DNA of 64,000 bases from Acidimicrobiales bacterium (GTDB lineage: Bacteria > Actinomycetota > Acidimicrobiia > Acidimicrobiales > CADCSY01), in assembly GCA_035512495.1 (NCBI GenBank), contig DATKDW010000058.1, forward strand, positions 1 to 64,000, given 5' to 3'. Both the position numbers and the translations under genes were made by a program. How positions within the stretch are numbered: the stretch's first letter is position 1; every line of letters starts with the position of its first letter. The notes beneath the pieces were generated by a model. The model was not told the DNA's origin. It was given only the letters and a program-made list of their open reading frames with translations, and did not search any database. Below are positions 56,468 through 64,000 of this stretch, piece by piece.

Positions 56468-56989
56468 ATGAGCTCCTCCTTCGACCTGCCCGACCTCGAC
56501 CGCTTCACCACCGGGACCGTCGGCCCGCCCGGGCAGCGGGTCTTCTACCTCCAGGGCGTCAGCAGCGGCCACCTGGTGACCCTGCGCCTGGAGAAGGCAC
56601 AGGTGGCGGCGCTGGCGGAGTACCTGGCCCAGCTGCTCTCCGACCTCCCCACCCCCGAGCCCCACGAGCTGCCCGACGAGATGGACCTCGTGGAGCCGAT
56701 CGTCGCCGAGTGGGTCGTGGGCCAGCTCGGCGTCGCCGTCGACGAGGTCGAGGACCGGCTCGTGCTCCGGGCCGACGAGGTCCCCACCGACGACGAGGAG
56801 CTCGACCCCGACGAGATCCCCGGGGGTGGCATGGCCCGCTTCTCGCTCACCCGGCCCCAGGTCGCGGCGTTCATCATCCATGCCGCCACCCTCGTCGCCT
56901 CGGGCCGCCCGCCGTGTCCGCTGTGCCACCGACCACTCGACGCCGACGGCCACATGTGCATCAAGACCAACGGCCACAAATCGGGCTGA
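56468..56989 (+). CDS. DUF3090 family protein
   Basis: 173 residues from ATG 56468, AGGGA upstream. FTTGTVGPPGQRVFYLQGVSSGHLVTLRLEKAQVAALAEYLAQLLSDLP, LVEPIVAEWVVGQLGVAVDEVEDRLVLRADE and ARFSLTRPQVAAFIIHAATLVASGRPPCPLCHRPLDADGHMC match the actinobacterial DUF3090 family, with a CPLC...C zinc-type cysteine group at the C-terminus. Function unknown. In many actinobacteria it sits with an SCO1664-type kinase-like gene, which follows after 5 nt here, and the histidine phosphatase of the kind at 48856. Confidence 0.92.
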   Translation: MSSSFDLPDLDRFTTGTVGPPGQRVFYLQGVSSGHLVTLRLEKAQVAALAEYLAQLLSDLPTPEPHELPDEMDLVEPIVAEWVVGQLGVAVDEVEDRLVLRADEVPTDDEELDPDEIPGGGMARFSLTRPQVAAFIIHAATLVASGRPPCPLCHRPLDADGHMCIKTNGHKSG

Positions 56990-56994
56990 TCGCC

Positions 56995-57696
56995 GTGCTC
57001 GCTCCCGACGTGGTGGACCTCCTGAACCGGGGGGCGATGGAGGTGAAGGGGCGGATGCCGTGGAGCTCCAACGGGACCTTCCTGGTCGAGATCACCGACG
57101 GCGACGAGATCATGCTGGCGGTCTACAAGCCCGGCAGGGGCGAGCGCCCCCTGTGGGACTTCCCTCGCGGCCTGTACCGGCGGGAGGCGGCAGCGTGGGT
57201 GCTGTCGGAGATGCTGGGCTGGGGCGTCGTCCCCGAGACGGTCGTTCGCGACGGCCCCCTCGGCGAGGGATCGGTGCAGCGCTTCGTGGAAGCCGACTTC
57301 GAGCAGCACTACTTCACCCTCCACCAGGACGAGTCCACCCACGACGCCCTGCGCACCATCTGTGCCTTCGACCTCCTCGCCAACAACACCGACCGCAAGA
57401 GCGGCCACTGCCTCCGCACCGCCGACGGCCGGGTCTACGGCATCGACAACGGCCTCTGCTTCCACCCCGACCCGAAGATCCGCACCGTGATCTGGGAGTT
57501 CGGCGGCGAGCCCGTGCCGTCGGCGTTGCTCGCCGACGTGGCGCGACTGGTGACCGAGCTGCCTGGTGGCCTCGTCCCCCTCCTCGACGACGAGGAGGTC
57601 GACGGTGTCTGCCGCCGGGCCGAACGCCTCCTCGAGCTGGGCGCCTTCCCCGAGGCCGACCCCTACAGCCACTGTTACCCCTGGCCCCTGGTGTGA
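56995..57696 (+). CDS. SCO1664 family protein (PI3/4-kinase-like)
   Basis: 233 residues from GTG 56995; the longer in-frame region upstream overlaps DUF3090 in another frame and is not used. MAVYKPGRGERPLWDFPRGLYRREAAAWVLSEMLGWGVVPETVVRDGPLGEGSVQRFVE and TICAFDLLANNTDRKSGHCLRTADGRVYGIDNGLCFH are the kinase-like core: YKP Lys, catalytic-loop-like LLANNTDRKSGH, and IDNGL for metal binding, as in phosphatidylinositol-kinase-related proteins. Substrate unknown. Starts 5 nt after DUF3090, probably one operon. A palindromic repeat follows. Confidence 0.9.
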   Translation: MLAPDVVDLLNRGAMEVKGRMPWSSNGTFLVEITDGDEIMLAVYKPGRGERPLWDFPRGLYRREAAAWVLSEMLGWGVVPETVVRDGPLGEGSVQRFVEADFEQHYFTLHQDESTHDALRTICAFDLLANNTDRKSGHCLRTADGRVYGIDNGLCFHPDPKIRTVIWEFGGEPVPSALLADVARLVTELPGGLVPLLDDEEVDGVCRRAERLLELGAFPEADPYSHCYPWPLV

Positions 57697-57710
57697 CGGC
57701 TCGCCGCCCT

Positions 57711-57778
57711 GCTTCTCGTGGCGGTTCCTTCCGGTCCACGCCCACTCAAGGGCCCAGAGCGGAAGAAAGCGCCACGAG
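57711..57778. repeat. Dispersed palindromic repeat, copy B (also a candidate terminator)
   Basis: CTCGTGGCGGTTCCTTCCG (57715-57733) pairs with CGGAAGAAAGCGCCACGAG (57760-57778) with 2 mismatches in 19, loop of 26 nt. 57711-57729 is the exact reverse complement of 9301-9319 in copy A. Located 18 nt after the SCO1664 gene. Confidence 0.65.
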
Positions 57779-57823
57779 TCCCAGTAGCGGGTCGGCCGTG
57801 AAGGGGCAGCCGCTGCGTGCCGC

Positions 57824-59143
57824 CTACCCGGTGCTGACCGGACCGAGCACCCGCCGGGTGTAGTCGTTCTCGAAGACGCCCTCGGGGTCGGTACGCCGCC
57901 GCGCCGCCTGGAACGCCCCCCACTGCGGGTACCGGGGTGCGAGGGTCTCCGCGGTCTGGAAGTGGAGCTTGCCCCAGTGCGGGCGCCCACCGAGCTCGTC
58001 CATGATCGACTCCACGGCGGTGAAGTACTGGGTGTACTCCATGCCCCGGTAGACGTGCACGGCGATGTAGCAGGTGTCGCGGCCGGAGGCAGTGCTCAAC
58101 GGGATGTCGTCGGCGGCCACGAAGCGGACCTCCACCGGGAAGCTGATGTAGAGCCCGCTGCGCTTCACGTAGTCCTGCACCGCCCGCACCGCGTCGGCGG
58201 CGTGGGCGCGGGGGATGGCGTACTCCATCTCGTAGAAGTGGACGTAGCGGGGACTGGTGAACACTCGGTCGCTGCGATCGACGTACTCCACCCGGCCGGT
58301 GGACGGCAGTGCCCGCATGAGCCGGGGGATGGCACTGGGCCGGAGGCGACCGAAGCGGCACAGGGTGCCGAAGGCCACGTTGGAGAGCAGCACGTCGTCG
58401 CGGAAGGCTTGCCAGCGACCCCGAGGCGCCCGGGGCCGGTCGGTGCGGTTGTTGGTCTTGGTGAGCGCCCAGCCCGTGTGGGGCACCCAGTAGAGCTCGA
58501 AGTGGTCGGCGCCGTCGGCGTGGTCGTCGATCGCCTCGAGCACGGCGTCGAGGCGCAACGGCTCCTCCACGGCGTGCAGGTCGAACGCCGGCACCGTCTG
58601 GAGGGTGACCGTGGAGACCGCGCCCATGGCGCCGAGGCCAGCCCGGGCGGCAGCGAAGACCTCGGGCTGCTCCTGCTCGGAGCACGAGATCACCGACCCG
58701 TCGCCGGTGACCAGGCGCAGCGCCCGGATCTGGGTGGCCAGGGTGCCGAGCCGGGTGCCCGTGCCGTGGGTGGAGGTGGCGGTGGCGCCCGAGATCGTCT
58801 GGTAGGCGATGTCGCCCATGTTCTCCAGCGCCAGGCCCTCGGCGTCGAGCGCCTCGCACAGCGCCGAGAGGGTGATGCCGGCCTCGACCGTGACCCGGCC
58901 GGTGCCCTTGTCGACCTCGAGCACGCGGTCGTAGTGATCGAGGCGGACCATGCGGCCGTCGGTCAGCGCCGCCCCCGTGAACGAATGGCCGGAGCCGACC
59001 ACCTTGACGTGCTCCCCCTCGGCGGCCGCGCCCTTGACCACACCGGCGAGCTCGTCCTCGGTGGCGGGCAGGTGGACGGAGGCGGGCGAGGCCTGCTGGT
59101 TGCCGGCCCAGTTGGACCATCGGGGGCGCGTGGGAGGAGCCAT
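57824..59143 (-). CDS. FAD-linked D-arabinono-1,4-lactone / L-gulonolactone oxidase family protein
   Basis: 439 residues. N-terminal FAD domain: VKVVGSGHSFTGAALTDG with His53, the flavin-linking His in this family, VTVEAGITLSALCEALDAEGLALENMGDIAYQTISGATATSTHGTG. C-terminal ALO domain ends in GGRPHWGKLHFQTAETLAPRYP with the HWxK motif. Such enzymes oxidise aldonolactones or alditols with O2. Promoter TAGCAT lies 6 nt before the ATG, with no Shine-Dalgarno. It stands alone between the DUF3090/SCO1664 unit and the zinc-regulator gene. Confidence 0.9.
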   Translation of the reverse strand: MAPPTRPRWSNWAGNQQASPASVHLPATEDELAGVVKGAAAEGEHVKVVGSGHSFTGAALTDGRMVRLDHYDRVLEVDKGTGRVTVEAGITLSALCEALDAEGLALENMGDIAYQTISGATATSTHGTGTRLGTLATQIRALRLVTGDGSVISCSEQEQPEVFAAARAGLGAMGAVSTVTLQTVPAFDLHAVEEPLRLDAVLEAIDDHADGADHFELYWVPHTGWALTKTNNRTDRPRAPRGRWQAFRDDVLLSNVAFGTLCRFGRLRPSAIPRLMRALPSTGRVEYVDRSDRVFTSPRYVHFYEMEYAIPRAHAADAVRAVQDYVKRSGLYISFPVEVRFVAADDIPLSTASGRDTCYIAVHVYRGMEYTQYFTAVESIMDELGGRPHWGKLHFQTAETLAPRYPQWGAFQAARRRTDPEGVFENDYTRRVLGPVSTG

Positions 59144-59149
59144 CGGCCG

Positions 59150-59155
59150 ATGCTA
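59150..59155 (-). promoter_or_regulatory. Putative leaderless -10 box of the lactone oxidase gene
   Basis: TAGCAT on the minus strand ends 6 nt before ATG 59143. Confidence 0.45.
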
Positions 59156-59188
59156 CGCCCGGTCCCGACGACGGGCCCCACAAGACGC

Positions 59189-59216
59189 CGGCCGAAGGCC
59201 GTCCGCTCAACCGGAC
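59189..59216 (-). terminator. Adjacent small hairpins between the Fur gene and the oxidase gene
   Basis: CGGCC/GGCCG (59189-59201) and GTCCG/CGGAC (59201-59216). Short stems, no U-run; a weak terminator candidate for the znu/fur operon. Confidence 0.3.
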
Positions 59217-59296
59217 GTTTGACGGGTGGCGCCGAACGGAAGGGACCCGCCCGGAGCTTGCGGAGGGTGGGAGGGTTCCGTCGGCGACGGGCCCCG

Positions 59297-59731
59297 TCAA
59301 CTGCAGCGGGCGCAGGTACCGATGAGGTCGAGGCGGTGGTGCTCGGCGGTGAAGCCGTTGGCCGACGCGACCGAGGCCATGGCCGTGGCGACCTGACGCT
59401 CGAGGGTGTCGGGAGCGGTGAAGTCGGCGACCATGCCGCACGACGAGCAGATCAGGTGGTGGTGGTGCTCGGTGAGTCCCTCGGCCAGCTCGTAGCGGGC
59501 AAAGTCGTCGCTGGTGACGATGCGGTGCACCACGTCGGCCTGCTCCAGCACGGCGAGGTTGCGGTACACCGAGCTCTGGGCCAGCCCCTCGGAGGCCTGG
59601 AGCAGCTCGGGGATCGACACCGGTGTGCCCAGCTTTTCGAGCAGCCCCACCAGGGCTCGGCGGTTGGTGGTGTAGCGCTGCCCGACCCGGCGGAGGTGGG
59701 TGGCGACGGTGGCGTGCAGGTCGGACGTCAT
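59297..59731 (-). CDS. zur: Fur family metalloregulator, probable zinc uptake regulator
   Basis: 144 residues. GQRYTTNRRALVGLLEKLGTPVSIPELLQASEGLAQSSVYRNLAVLEQADVVHRI is the Fur winged helix (SSVYRNL recognition helix); LTEHHHHLICSSCGMV and GTCARC provide the two CxxC zinc motifs and the His-rich metal-sensing segment. Overlaps no gene but is 12 nt after znuB in the same direction. With znuC and znuB upstream, zinc-dependent repression (Zur) is more likely than iron. Symbol is by context, not proof. Confidence 0.88.
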   Translation of the reverse strand: MTSDLHATVATHLRRVGQRYTTNRRALVGLLEKLGTPVSIPELLQASEGLAQSSVYRNLAVLEQADVVHRIVTSDDFARYELAEGLTEHHHHLICSSCGMVADFTAPDTLERQVATAMASVASANGFTAEHHRLDLIGTCARCS

Positions 59732-59743
59732 CGGGTCCCGAAC

Positions 59744-60670
59744 CTACCAGGCCGACTGAGAATCGTTGAGAACGGGGTCGTGGCTGTGGCCGTGGTGGTC
59801 GTGGCCGTGGTGCTCAGGGGTCTCGTCGCGGCCGAGCAGCGCCCGGGAGCCGGCGCGTGAGGCCGCGGTCCGGCGGGCCGCGTCGATGCCCGCCAGCACT
59901 GCGAAGAGCGCAACGGTGACGAGCACGATCGACCCGCCTGGTGCCAGACCCCAGACCCGGGCGGACACCAGGCCGACGACGACCGAGGCCACGCCGATGG
60001 CCACCGACCACGCCATGATCCCGAGCTGGCTGCGGGCGACCACCTGGGCGCTGGCAACGGGCAGGACCATCAGGGCGGCAACCAACAGGATGCCGACGAC
60101 CCGCATCGAGGCCACGATCGTCACGGCGATGAGGATCGACAGCACGGCGTTGAGGGCGGCGACAGGGAGGCCCGCCACCGTGGCCCACTCCTCGTCGACG
60201 GCCATGGCGAACAGGGCCCGTCCGCAGACGGCGACGGTGAGGACGATGACGGCACCGAGGCCCACCACCACCCAGACCTCGGCGGGCCGCACCGTGAGGA
60301 TCGACCCGAAGAGGTAGCTGAAGAGGCTGGCGTCGAGCGACCCGCTGAGGCCGATGAGCACCACGCCACCGGCGATCCCGCCGTAGAAGAACAGGGCAAG
60401 GGCAAGGTCGCCCGTGGCCCGGCCCCGGGCCCGCAGCCGCTCGACGGCCACCGCTCCGAACACCGATACGGCCAGCGCCGACCACACCGGCCAGATGCCG
60501 AGCAGCAGGCCGCCGGCCACCCCGGCGAAGGCGAGGTGGCCGATGCCGTCACCGAGCAGCGACATGCGCTTCTGGACGATGAAGATCCCGATGAGGGGAG
60601 CACAGGCCCCCACCACGAGGCCGGCCAGCAGCGCCAGCTGCATGTACTCGTGCTCGAAGGGATACGGCAT
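59744..60670 (-). CDS. znuB: Metal ABC transporter permease (ZnuB-like)
   Basis: 308 residues from ATG 60670 (MPYPFEHEYMQLALLAGLVVG). ABC-3 permease motifs: FIVQKRMSLLGDGIGHLAFAGVAGGLLLG, ERLRARGRATGDLALALFFYGGIAGGVVLIG, VGILLVAALMVLPVASAQVVARS. The C-terminus carries a His/Asp cluster (HHGHDHHGHSHD), a probable zinc-binding tail. Overlaps znuC by one base (TGATG). Eight or so helices. Zinc rather than manganese is inferred from the regulator and the tail. Confidence 0.92.
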   Translation of the reverse strand: MPYPFEHEYMQLALLAGLVVGACAPLIGIFIVQKRMSLLGDGIGHLAFAGVAGGLLLGIWPVWSALAVSVFGAVAVERLRARGRATGDLALALFFYGGIAGGVVLIGLSGSLDASLFSYLFGSILTVRPAEVWVVVGLGAVIVLTVAVCGRALFAMAVDEEWATVAGLPVAALNAVLSILIAVTIVASMRVVGILLVAALMVLPVASAQVVARSQLGIMAWSVAIGVASVVVGLVSARVWGLAPGGSIVLVTVALFAVLAGIDAARRTAASRAGSRALLGRDETPEHHGHDHHGHSHDPVLNDSQSAW

Positions 60671-61419
60671 CAGACGACCCCCTCCAGCCACAGCGGCAGG
60701 TCGGTGCGGTGCACACCGAGGGAGACACCTTCGCTGGTGAGCTCCTCGGGGGTGCCGTCGAAGCGGATGCTGCGCTTGAGGACGATGATGCGGTCGAGGT
60801 CGTCGGCCACCGCGCTGAGCTCGTGTGAGACGAGCAGGACGGTGCCCCCCTTTGTCTCGACCAGGTGGGTCAGGGCGTTGCGGAAGCTGCGCTGGGACTC
60901 GGCGTCGACGCCGGCGACCGGCTCGTCGAGGACGAGCAGATCGGGCTCGCCGGCGAGGGCCCGAGCGATGAAGGTGCGCTGCTGCTGGCCACCGGAGAGC
61001 TCGGCCACACGCTCCCGGCGCAGGTCGAGGAGGTCCACGGCATCGAGGGCGGCGTCGATGGCGGGGCGGTCGGTCGAGCGGCGCCGGCCCAGCCAGCCGG
61101 TGCGGGCGAGACGGCCTGCTGCCACGATGTCCTCCACGGTCGCCGCCAGCCCCTGGGCCAGCATCGGCCGCTGGGGGACGTAGCCGAGCCGGCCCCGGTC
61201 GCGGAGACGACCCGGCCGCTCCCCGAAGAGCTGCGACCGGCCCCGTCCGGGCTGGAGGAGCCCGAGGGCGATGCGCAGCAGGGTTGACTTCCCCGAGCCG
61301 TTGGGCCCTACCAGTGCCACCAGCTCGCCGGCACCGATGTCGAACGAGACCCCCTCCAGCACCGGGTCGTGGTGGTAGGCGAAGGAGATGTCATCGAGCT
61401 CGAGGACGGGAGCGGGCAT
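60670..61419 (-). CDS. znuC: Metal ABC transporter ATP-binding protein (ZnuC-like)
   Basis: 249 residues. Walker A VGPNGSGKST, signature ELSGGQQQRTFIARALA, Walker B LLVLDEPVAGVDAESQ, switch His LLVSHELSAVADDLDRI; N-terminal LDDISFAYHHDPVLEGVSFDIG. First gene of znuC-znuB-fur. Upstream contains a TAAGAT -10 and an AGTGG-GAA-CCACT palindrome that may be a metal-regulator operator. Part of zinc uptake with the ZnuA gene near the right edge. Confidence 0.93.
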   Translation of the reverse strand: MPAPVLELDDISFAYHHDPVLEGVSFDIGAGELVALVGPNGSGKSTLLRIALGLLQPGRGRSQLFGERPGRLRDRGRLGYVPQRPMLAQGLAATVEDIVAAGRLARTGWLGRRRSTDRPAIDAALDAVDLLDLRRERVAELSGGQQQRTFIARALAGEPDLLVLDEPVAGVDAESQRSFRNALTHLVETKGGTVLLVSHELSAVADDLDRIIVLKRSIRFDGTPEELTSEGVSLGVHRTDLPLWLEGVV

Positions 61420-61452
61420 GGGGACGATCCGGGGTCAGGCGCAAGAGGGCGC

Positions 61453-61475
61453 AGTGGGAACCACTACCGATCTTA
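61453..61475 (-). promoter_or_regulatory. znuC promoter region with palindrome (possible metal-regulator operator)
   Basis: TAAGAT on the minus strand (61475-61470) is the best -10. The 13-bp palindrome AGTGG-GAA-CCACT (61453-61465) lies over the predicted transcription start, a normal position for a repressor site. It is not the canonical AT-rich Zur box I would expect. Confidence 0.4.
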
Positions 61476-61514
61476 CGAGCCGTGGTGAGCACGGCCACCA
61501 TCCGCCCCACGGCC

Positions 61515-63086
61515 TCAGGCGTAGGTGACGGGGCGCCCGGGCCGGACCTCTGGCCGGGACTTCCCGGCGGCGCGGACCACCTCACCCGCCACGAGGACCC
61601 AGTCGATGCCGACCGACGCCCGGGCGGGGTCTGCGACCGTCGCCCGATCGGCCACCCGTCCGGGGTCGAGCACGCACACGTCGGCGTCGGCCCCGACCTG
61701 GAGCCGGCCCTTGGTGCGCAGGGCCGGCGCTCGGCCCTCGAGCAGGCGGGCGGGCTGGATCGTCATCTTGGCCACCGCCTCGGTGAGGGTGAGCACGCCG
61801 AGGTCACGCACGTAACGACCCAGCGTGCGGGCGAAGGTCCCGGCGGCCCGTGGGTGGTTGTTGGCGCCGGGATCGATGATGGCGTCGCTGCCAACCATCA
61901 CCAGCGGGTGGCCCAGGGCCAGCGCCACCTCCTCGGTCGGGATGGCGTAGGCGACCGCCAGGGTGTTGCGTTGGCGGTGGTGGGCGAACGACTCCGGTGT
62001 GAGGCGCTCACCGGTGCCGGCGATGGCCAGGTCGCCGTGGTCGATGCGATAGCGCTCCTGCCACCCGGCGTCGAAGCGGGCCGTCCCCAGGTAGGTGGCC
62101 CAGAAGTCATAGGGGTAGGTGCAGGCCGTCACCGCGATCCCCTCCCCGCGAGCTCGCTCGAGGGTGGCCAGGGACTCCACCATGGAGAACGTGCCACCGG
62201 TGCTGACGATGTGCTCGACGTGGACCGCCGCCCCTGTGCGCCGGGCGGTGCGGATCACCTCGGCCAGGGCCTCGGCGTTGGTGCCGGGGGGACGGTCGGT
62301 GGAGTAGCGGGCGTGGAACAGCAGAGGCACCCCCAGGGCGGCCGCCACCTCACCGAGGGCCATGATCTCGGCCTCGTCGACACCGGGGGTGTACTCGGGC
62401 TCCACGTCGATGCCGACGAACCCGGCTTCCACCTCGGCCGCCGCGGTGGCCGCCAGGGCGCTGATCTGGGCGGGGGTGGCCGGCTCGTAGGGGTCGATCC
62501 CCATGCGGGCCCGCTCGAACGGCGACCGGAAGGCGCCGCCGTAGTGGAAGGGGTGGCCCTCCTCTGCCCAGGTGGCGAAGCTCTGGCCGGCGATGCCGTT
62601 GACCCCGTGCATGACCAGGTTGGTGGTGACGCCGTCGGCCACCTTGAAGGGACCACCCACGGCGGTGGGGGCCCCCGACAGCACGTCGATGAAGCCAGGG
62701 GTCACCACCATCCCGGCGGCGTCGATGGTCGAGCGCCCCGTGAGGGCGGCGGTGGTGACGGCCTCGATCCGGTCGCCGTCGATGCCGATGTTGGCCACGG
62801 CATCGAGGCCGGTCTCGGGGTCGATGACCCGGCCGCCCACGATGGCCACGTCGAAGGTGCGGCCGTCGGGAACCGGGTCGGTGGGGGCGGGCGACGACGG
62901 CGGGTCGGGGCGTCGGGGCACGGCCGGCGAGGTCGCCCGGGCGGGACCAGCCGCCCCGGGCGGGGTCGGGGGCAGTGCTCGAACGAGGCCGAGGTTGGCG
63001 GCCGCGAAGCCGAAGCCCACCAGGAGGCGGCGCCGGTCGATGCCCGGCGGTCGCCGTGGTCCCCGGGCGTCCGGCTCGTCCCCCAC
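61515..63086 (-). CDS. Tat-exported D-aminoacylase / amidohydrolase-like protein lacking HxH
   Basis: 523 residues from GTG 63086. N-terminal twin-arginine signal IDRRRLLVGFGFAAANLGLV, then a Pro/Ala linker. Amidohydrolase barrel features remain: DGDRIEAVTT, GMVVTPGFID, LLFHARYSTDRP, VHVEHIVSTGGTF, VMVGSDAII, LLEGRAPALRTKGRLQVGADADVCVLD. The first metal motif, normally GFIDxHxHxD, reads GFIDVLSGAP, so the alpha-site histidines are missing, although the later His residues and the Asp stay. D-aminoacylase/N-acyl-D-amino-acid deacylase group is the nearest. It sits between znuA and znuC. TAGCGT lies 6 nt before the GTG. Confidence 0.82.
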   Translation of the reverse strand: MGDEPDARGPRRPPGIDRRRLLVGFGFAAANLGLVRALPPTPPGAAGPARATSPAVPRRPDPPSSPAPTDPVPDGRTFDVAIVGGRVIDPETGLDAVANIGIDGDRIEAVTTAALTGRSTIDAAGMVVTPGFIDVLSGAPTAVGGPFKVADGVTTNLVMHGVNGIAGQSFATWAEEGHPFHYGGAFRSPFERARMGIDPYEPATPAQISALAATAAAEVEAGFVGIDVEPEYTPGVDEAEIMALGEVAAALGVPLLFHARYSTDRPPGTNAEALAEVIRTARRTGAAVHVEHIVSTGGTFSMVESLATLERARGEGIAVTACTYPYDFWATYLGTARFDAGWQERYRIDHGDLAIAGTGERLTPESFAHHRQRNTLAVAYAIPTEEVALALGHPLVMVGSDAIIDPGANNHPRAAGTFARTLGRYVRDLGVLTLTEAVAKMTIQPARLLEGRAPALRTKGRLQVGADADVCVLDPGRVADRATVADPARASVGIDWVLVAGEVVRAAGKSRPEVRPGRPVTYA

Positions 63087-63092
63087 GACCCG

Positions 63093-63098
63093 ACGCTA
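63093..63098 (-). promoter_or_regulatory. Putative leaderless -10 box of the amidohydrolase-like gene
   Basis: TAGCGT on the minus strand ends 6 nt before GTG 63086. Confidence 0.35.
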
Positions 63099-63179
63099 CG
63101 CCGGGCCGGCCGCTGTCAGGGCGCGCGCCCTGCAACCGGCGGGACCGTCGGCTCCGGGCGGCCGCGCCTCAGCGTGCCC

Positions 63180-64000
63180 TCACGAGCACTCGAGGGCGGT
63201 GACCAGGTTGTCGAGGTTGCCGTCCATGATCGAGGTGAACGACTCGCCGGCCGCCCGCTGCTCGTCGGTGAGGCCCTCGAGGGGGTTGAGGGTGAGCGTC
63301 TCGACGCCTGCTTCACGCGCGAGGGCCTCGGCGACGCGGGGCGACACCAGCGTCTCGGTGAAGACCACGTTGATCCCCTCCTCCTGCACCAGCTCGACGA
63401 GCTCGGCCATGCGGCGGGGGTTCGGCTCCTGCTCGGGCGACAGGCCAGCGATGCCCTCCTGGCGCAGTCCGTAGCGGTCGGTCATCCACCCGAAGGCCTC
63501 GTGCTGCACCACGATCAGGTCGTGGCGGCAGTCGGCCAGGGCCTCCTGGTAGCGCTCGTCGAGGTCAGCCAGCTCGGCGGCGAAGTCCTCGCCGTTGGCC
63601 TCGAAGGCCTCAGCGCCGTCGGGGTCGACCTCACTCAGCGCGACGACGACCTCGTCGACGATGGCGCTCATGAGGGTCGGGTCGAGCCACACGTGCGGGT
63701 CGAGGGCACCCTCGCCGTGCCCGTCGTCCTCGTCGTCCTCGTCGTCGTGGCTGTCCTCGGCCACCTCGCCCTCGGCGTCGATCGGCAGCTGCTCCAGCAG
63801 CTCGACGACCAACCCCCCGCTGCGCTCGGCCAAGCGCTCGACCGCCGGCTGGAAGCCGCGGCCCATCACCAGCACCACGTCGGCGCCGAGGATCGACTCG
63901 ACCTGGCGGGGGTTGAGCTCGATGTCGTGTGGTTCGGCACCGGCGGGCGTGAGGTTGGTGACGCGGACGCGGTCGCCCCCCACCCGCTCGGCCGCTTCGG
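63180..64000 (-). CDS. znuA: Zinc ABC transporter substrate-binding protein (ZnuA-like), N-terminus beyond window edge
   Basis: At least 273 residues; the start and signal peptide lie past 64000. GGDRVRVTNLTPAGAEPHDIELNPRQVESILGADVVLVMGRGFQP and DPHVWLDP supply two metal-ligand His residues, VVQHEAFGWMTDRYGL a third, and FTETLVSPRVAEALAREAGVETLTLNPLEGL a Glu/other ligands. The acidic/His loop EDSHDDEDDEDDGHGEG before DPHVW is the typical ZnuA zinc-collecting loop. Delivers zinc to ZnuB/ZnuC encoded 2 kb downstream on the same strand, with the amidohydrolase-like gene in between. Confidence 0.93.
   Translation of the reverse strand, partial: EAAERVGGDRVRVTNLTPAGAEPHDIELNPRQVESILGADVVLVMGRGFQPAVERLAERSGGLVVELLEQLPIDAEGEVAEDSHDDEDDEDDGHGEGALDPHVWLDPTLMSAIVDEVVVALSEVDPDGAEAFEANGEDFAAELADLDERYQEALADCRHDLIVVQHEAFGWMTDRYGLRQEGIAGLSPEQEPNPRRMAELVELVQEEGINVVFTETLVSPRVAEALAREAGVETLTLNPLEGLTDEQRAAGESFTSIMDGNLDNLVTALECS

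Noticed and set aside
56428-56994. In-frame extension upstream of the SCO1664-type gene
   Set aside because: It overlaps DUF3090 in another frame and gives Arg/Pro-rich low-complexity sequence; GTG 56995 starts the homologous region.
59765-59815. GTGG-rich repeat as microsatellite
   Set aside because: It encodes the His-rich zinc tail of the ZnuB-like protein.

Overview
The window is high-GC, densely coding DNA with no insertion sequence, phage, CRISPR or rRNA signal. The gene content points to an actinomycete: a probable F420-dependent PPOX-fold oxidoreductase, an FrhB-like protein, the DUF3090 / SCO1664 / MSMEG_4193 families, many acyl-CoA and CoA-transferase genes, GTG starts, four-base stop/start overlaps, and many genes with a TANNNT -10 box only 6-9 nt before the start codon (leaderless style). 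An Acidimicrobiia-like lineage is my guess from gene style; no marker gene here proves it.

Layout. 1-15.9 kb is general metabolism and regulation: nitronate monooxygenase (cut by the left edge), PPOX/F420 enzyme, nitroreductase, SDR, a fused proline dehydrogenase/P5C dehydrogenase, epoxide-hydrolase-like enzyme, crotonase, MFS exporter, beta-lactamase-fold hydrolase, a Crp-type regulator next to a lone cyclic-nucleotide-binding protein with a GTGA-N6-TCAC palindrome between them, a CoA-transferase/hydrolase pair and a TetR regulator.

15.9-34.4 kb is the most unusual part. Ten minus-strand genes, most overlapping by 4 nt, run MoxR ATPase - DUF58 - degenerate transglutaminase-like membrane protein - secreted protein - fused LivH/LivM permease - a single polypeptide made of an MFS transporter plus LivF and LivG ATPases - copper-site-less cupredoxin lipoprotein - two lipoproteins - S9 peptidase. 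A divergent two-gene unit supplies a membrane-anchored periplasmic-binding-like protein and a secreted, C-terminally anchored partner. Together they look like one envelope-associated uptake or remodelling machine.

34.4-49.5 kb: lipoproteins, a RelE/Phd-type toxin-antitoxin pair with a palindromic operator on its start, an atypical SDR, two TauE/SafE permeases, tRNA-Arg(CCG), a two-in-one acyl-CoA dehydrogenase, a membrane alpha/beta hydrolase, cyclophilin, a second acyl-CoA dehydrogenase, FrhB-like protein, thiolase, family-5 uracil-DNA glycosylase and a histidine phosphatase.

49.5-56.4 kb is a thiamine locus: a TPP riboswitch leads thiE-thiO-thiS-thiG-tenI-thiD and an SSS-family transporter, all overlapping; two TenA paralogues converge on it. 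56.4-57.7 kb holds DUF3090 and SCO1664, normally neighbours of the phosphatase family found at 48.9 kb. 57.8-64 kb has an aldonolactone-oxidase-like flavoenzyme and a zinc uptake region: a Fur-family regulator, ZnuB, ZnuC, a Tat-exported amidohydrolase-like protein lacking the HxH metal motif, and ZnuA (cut by the right edge).
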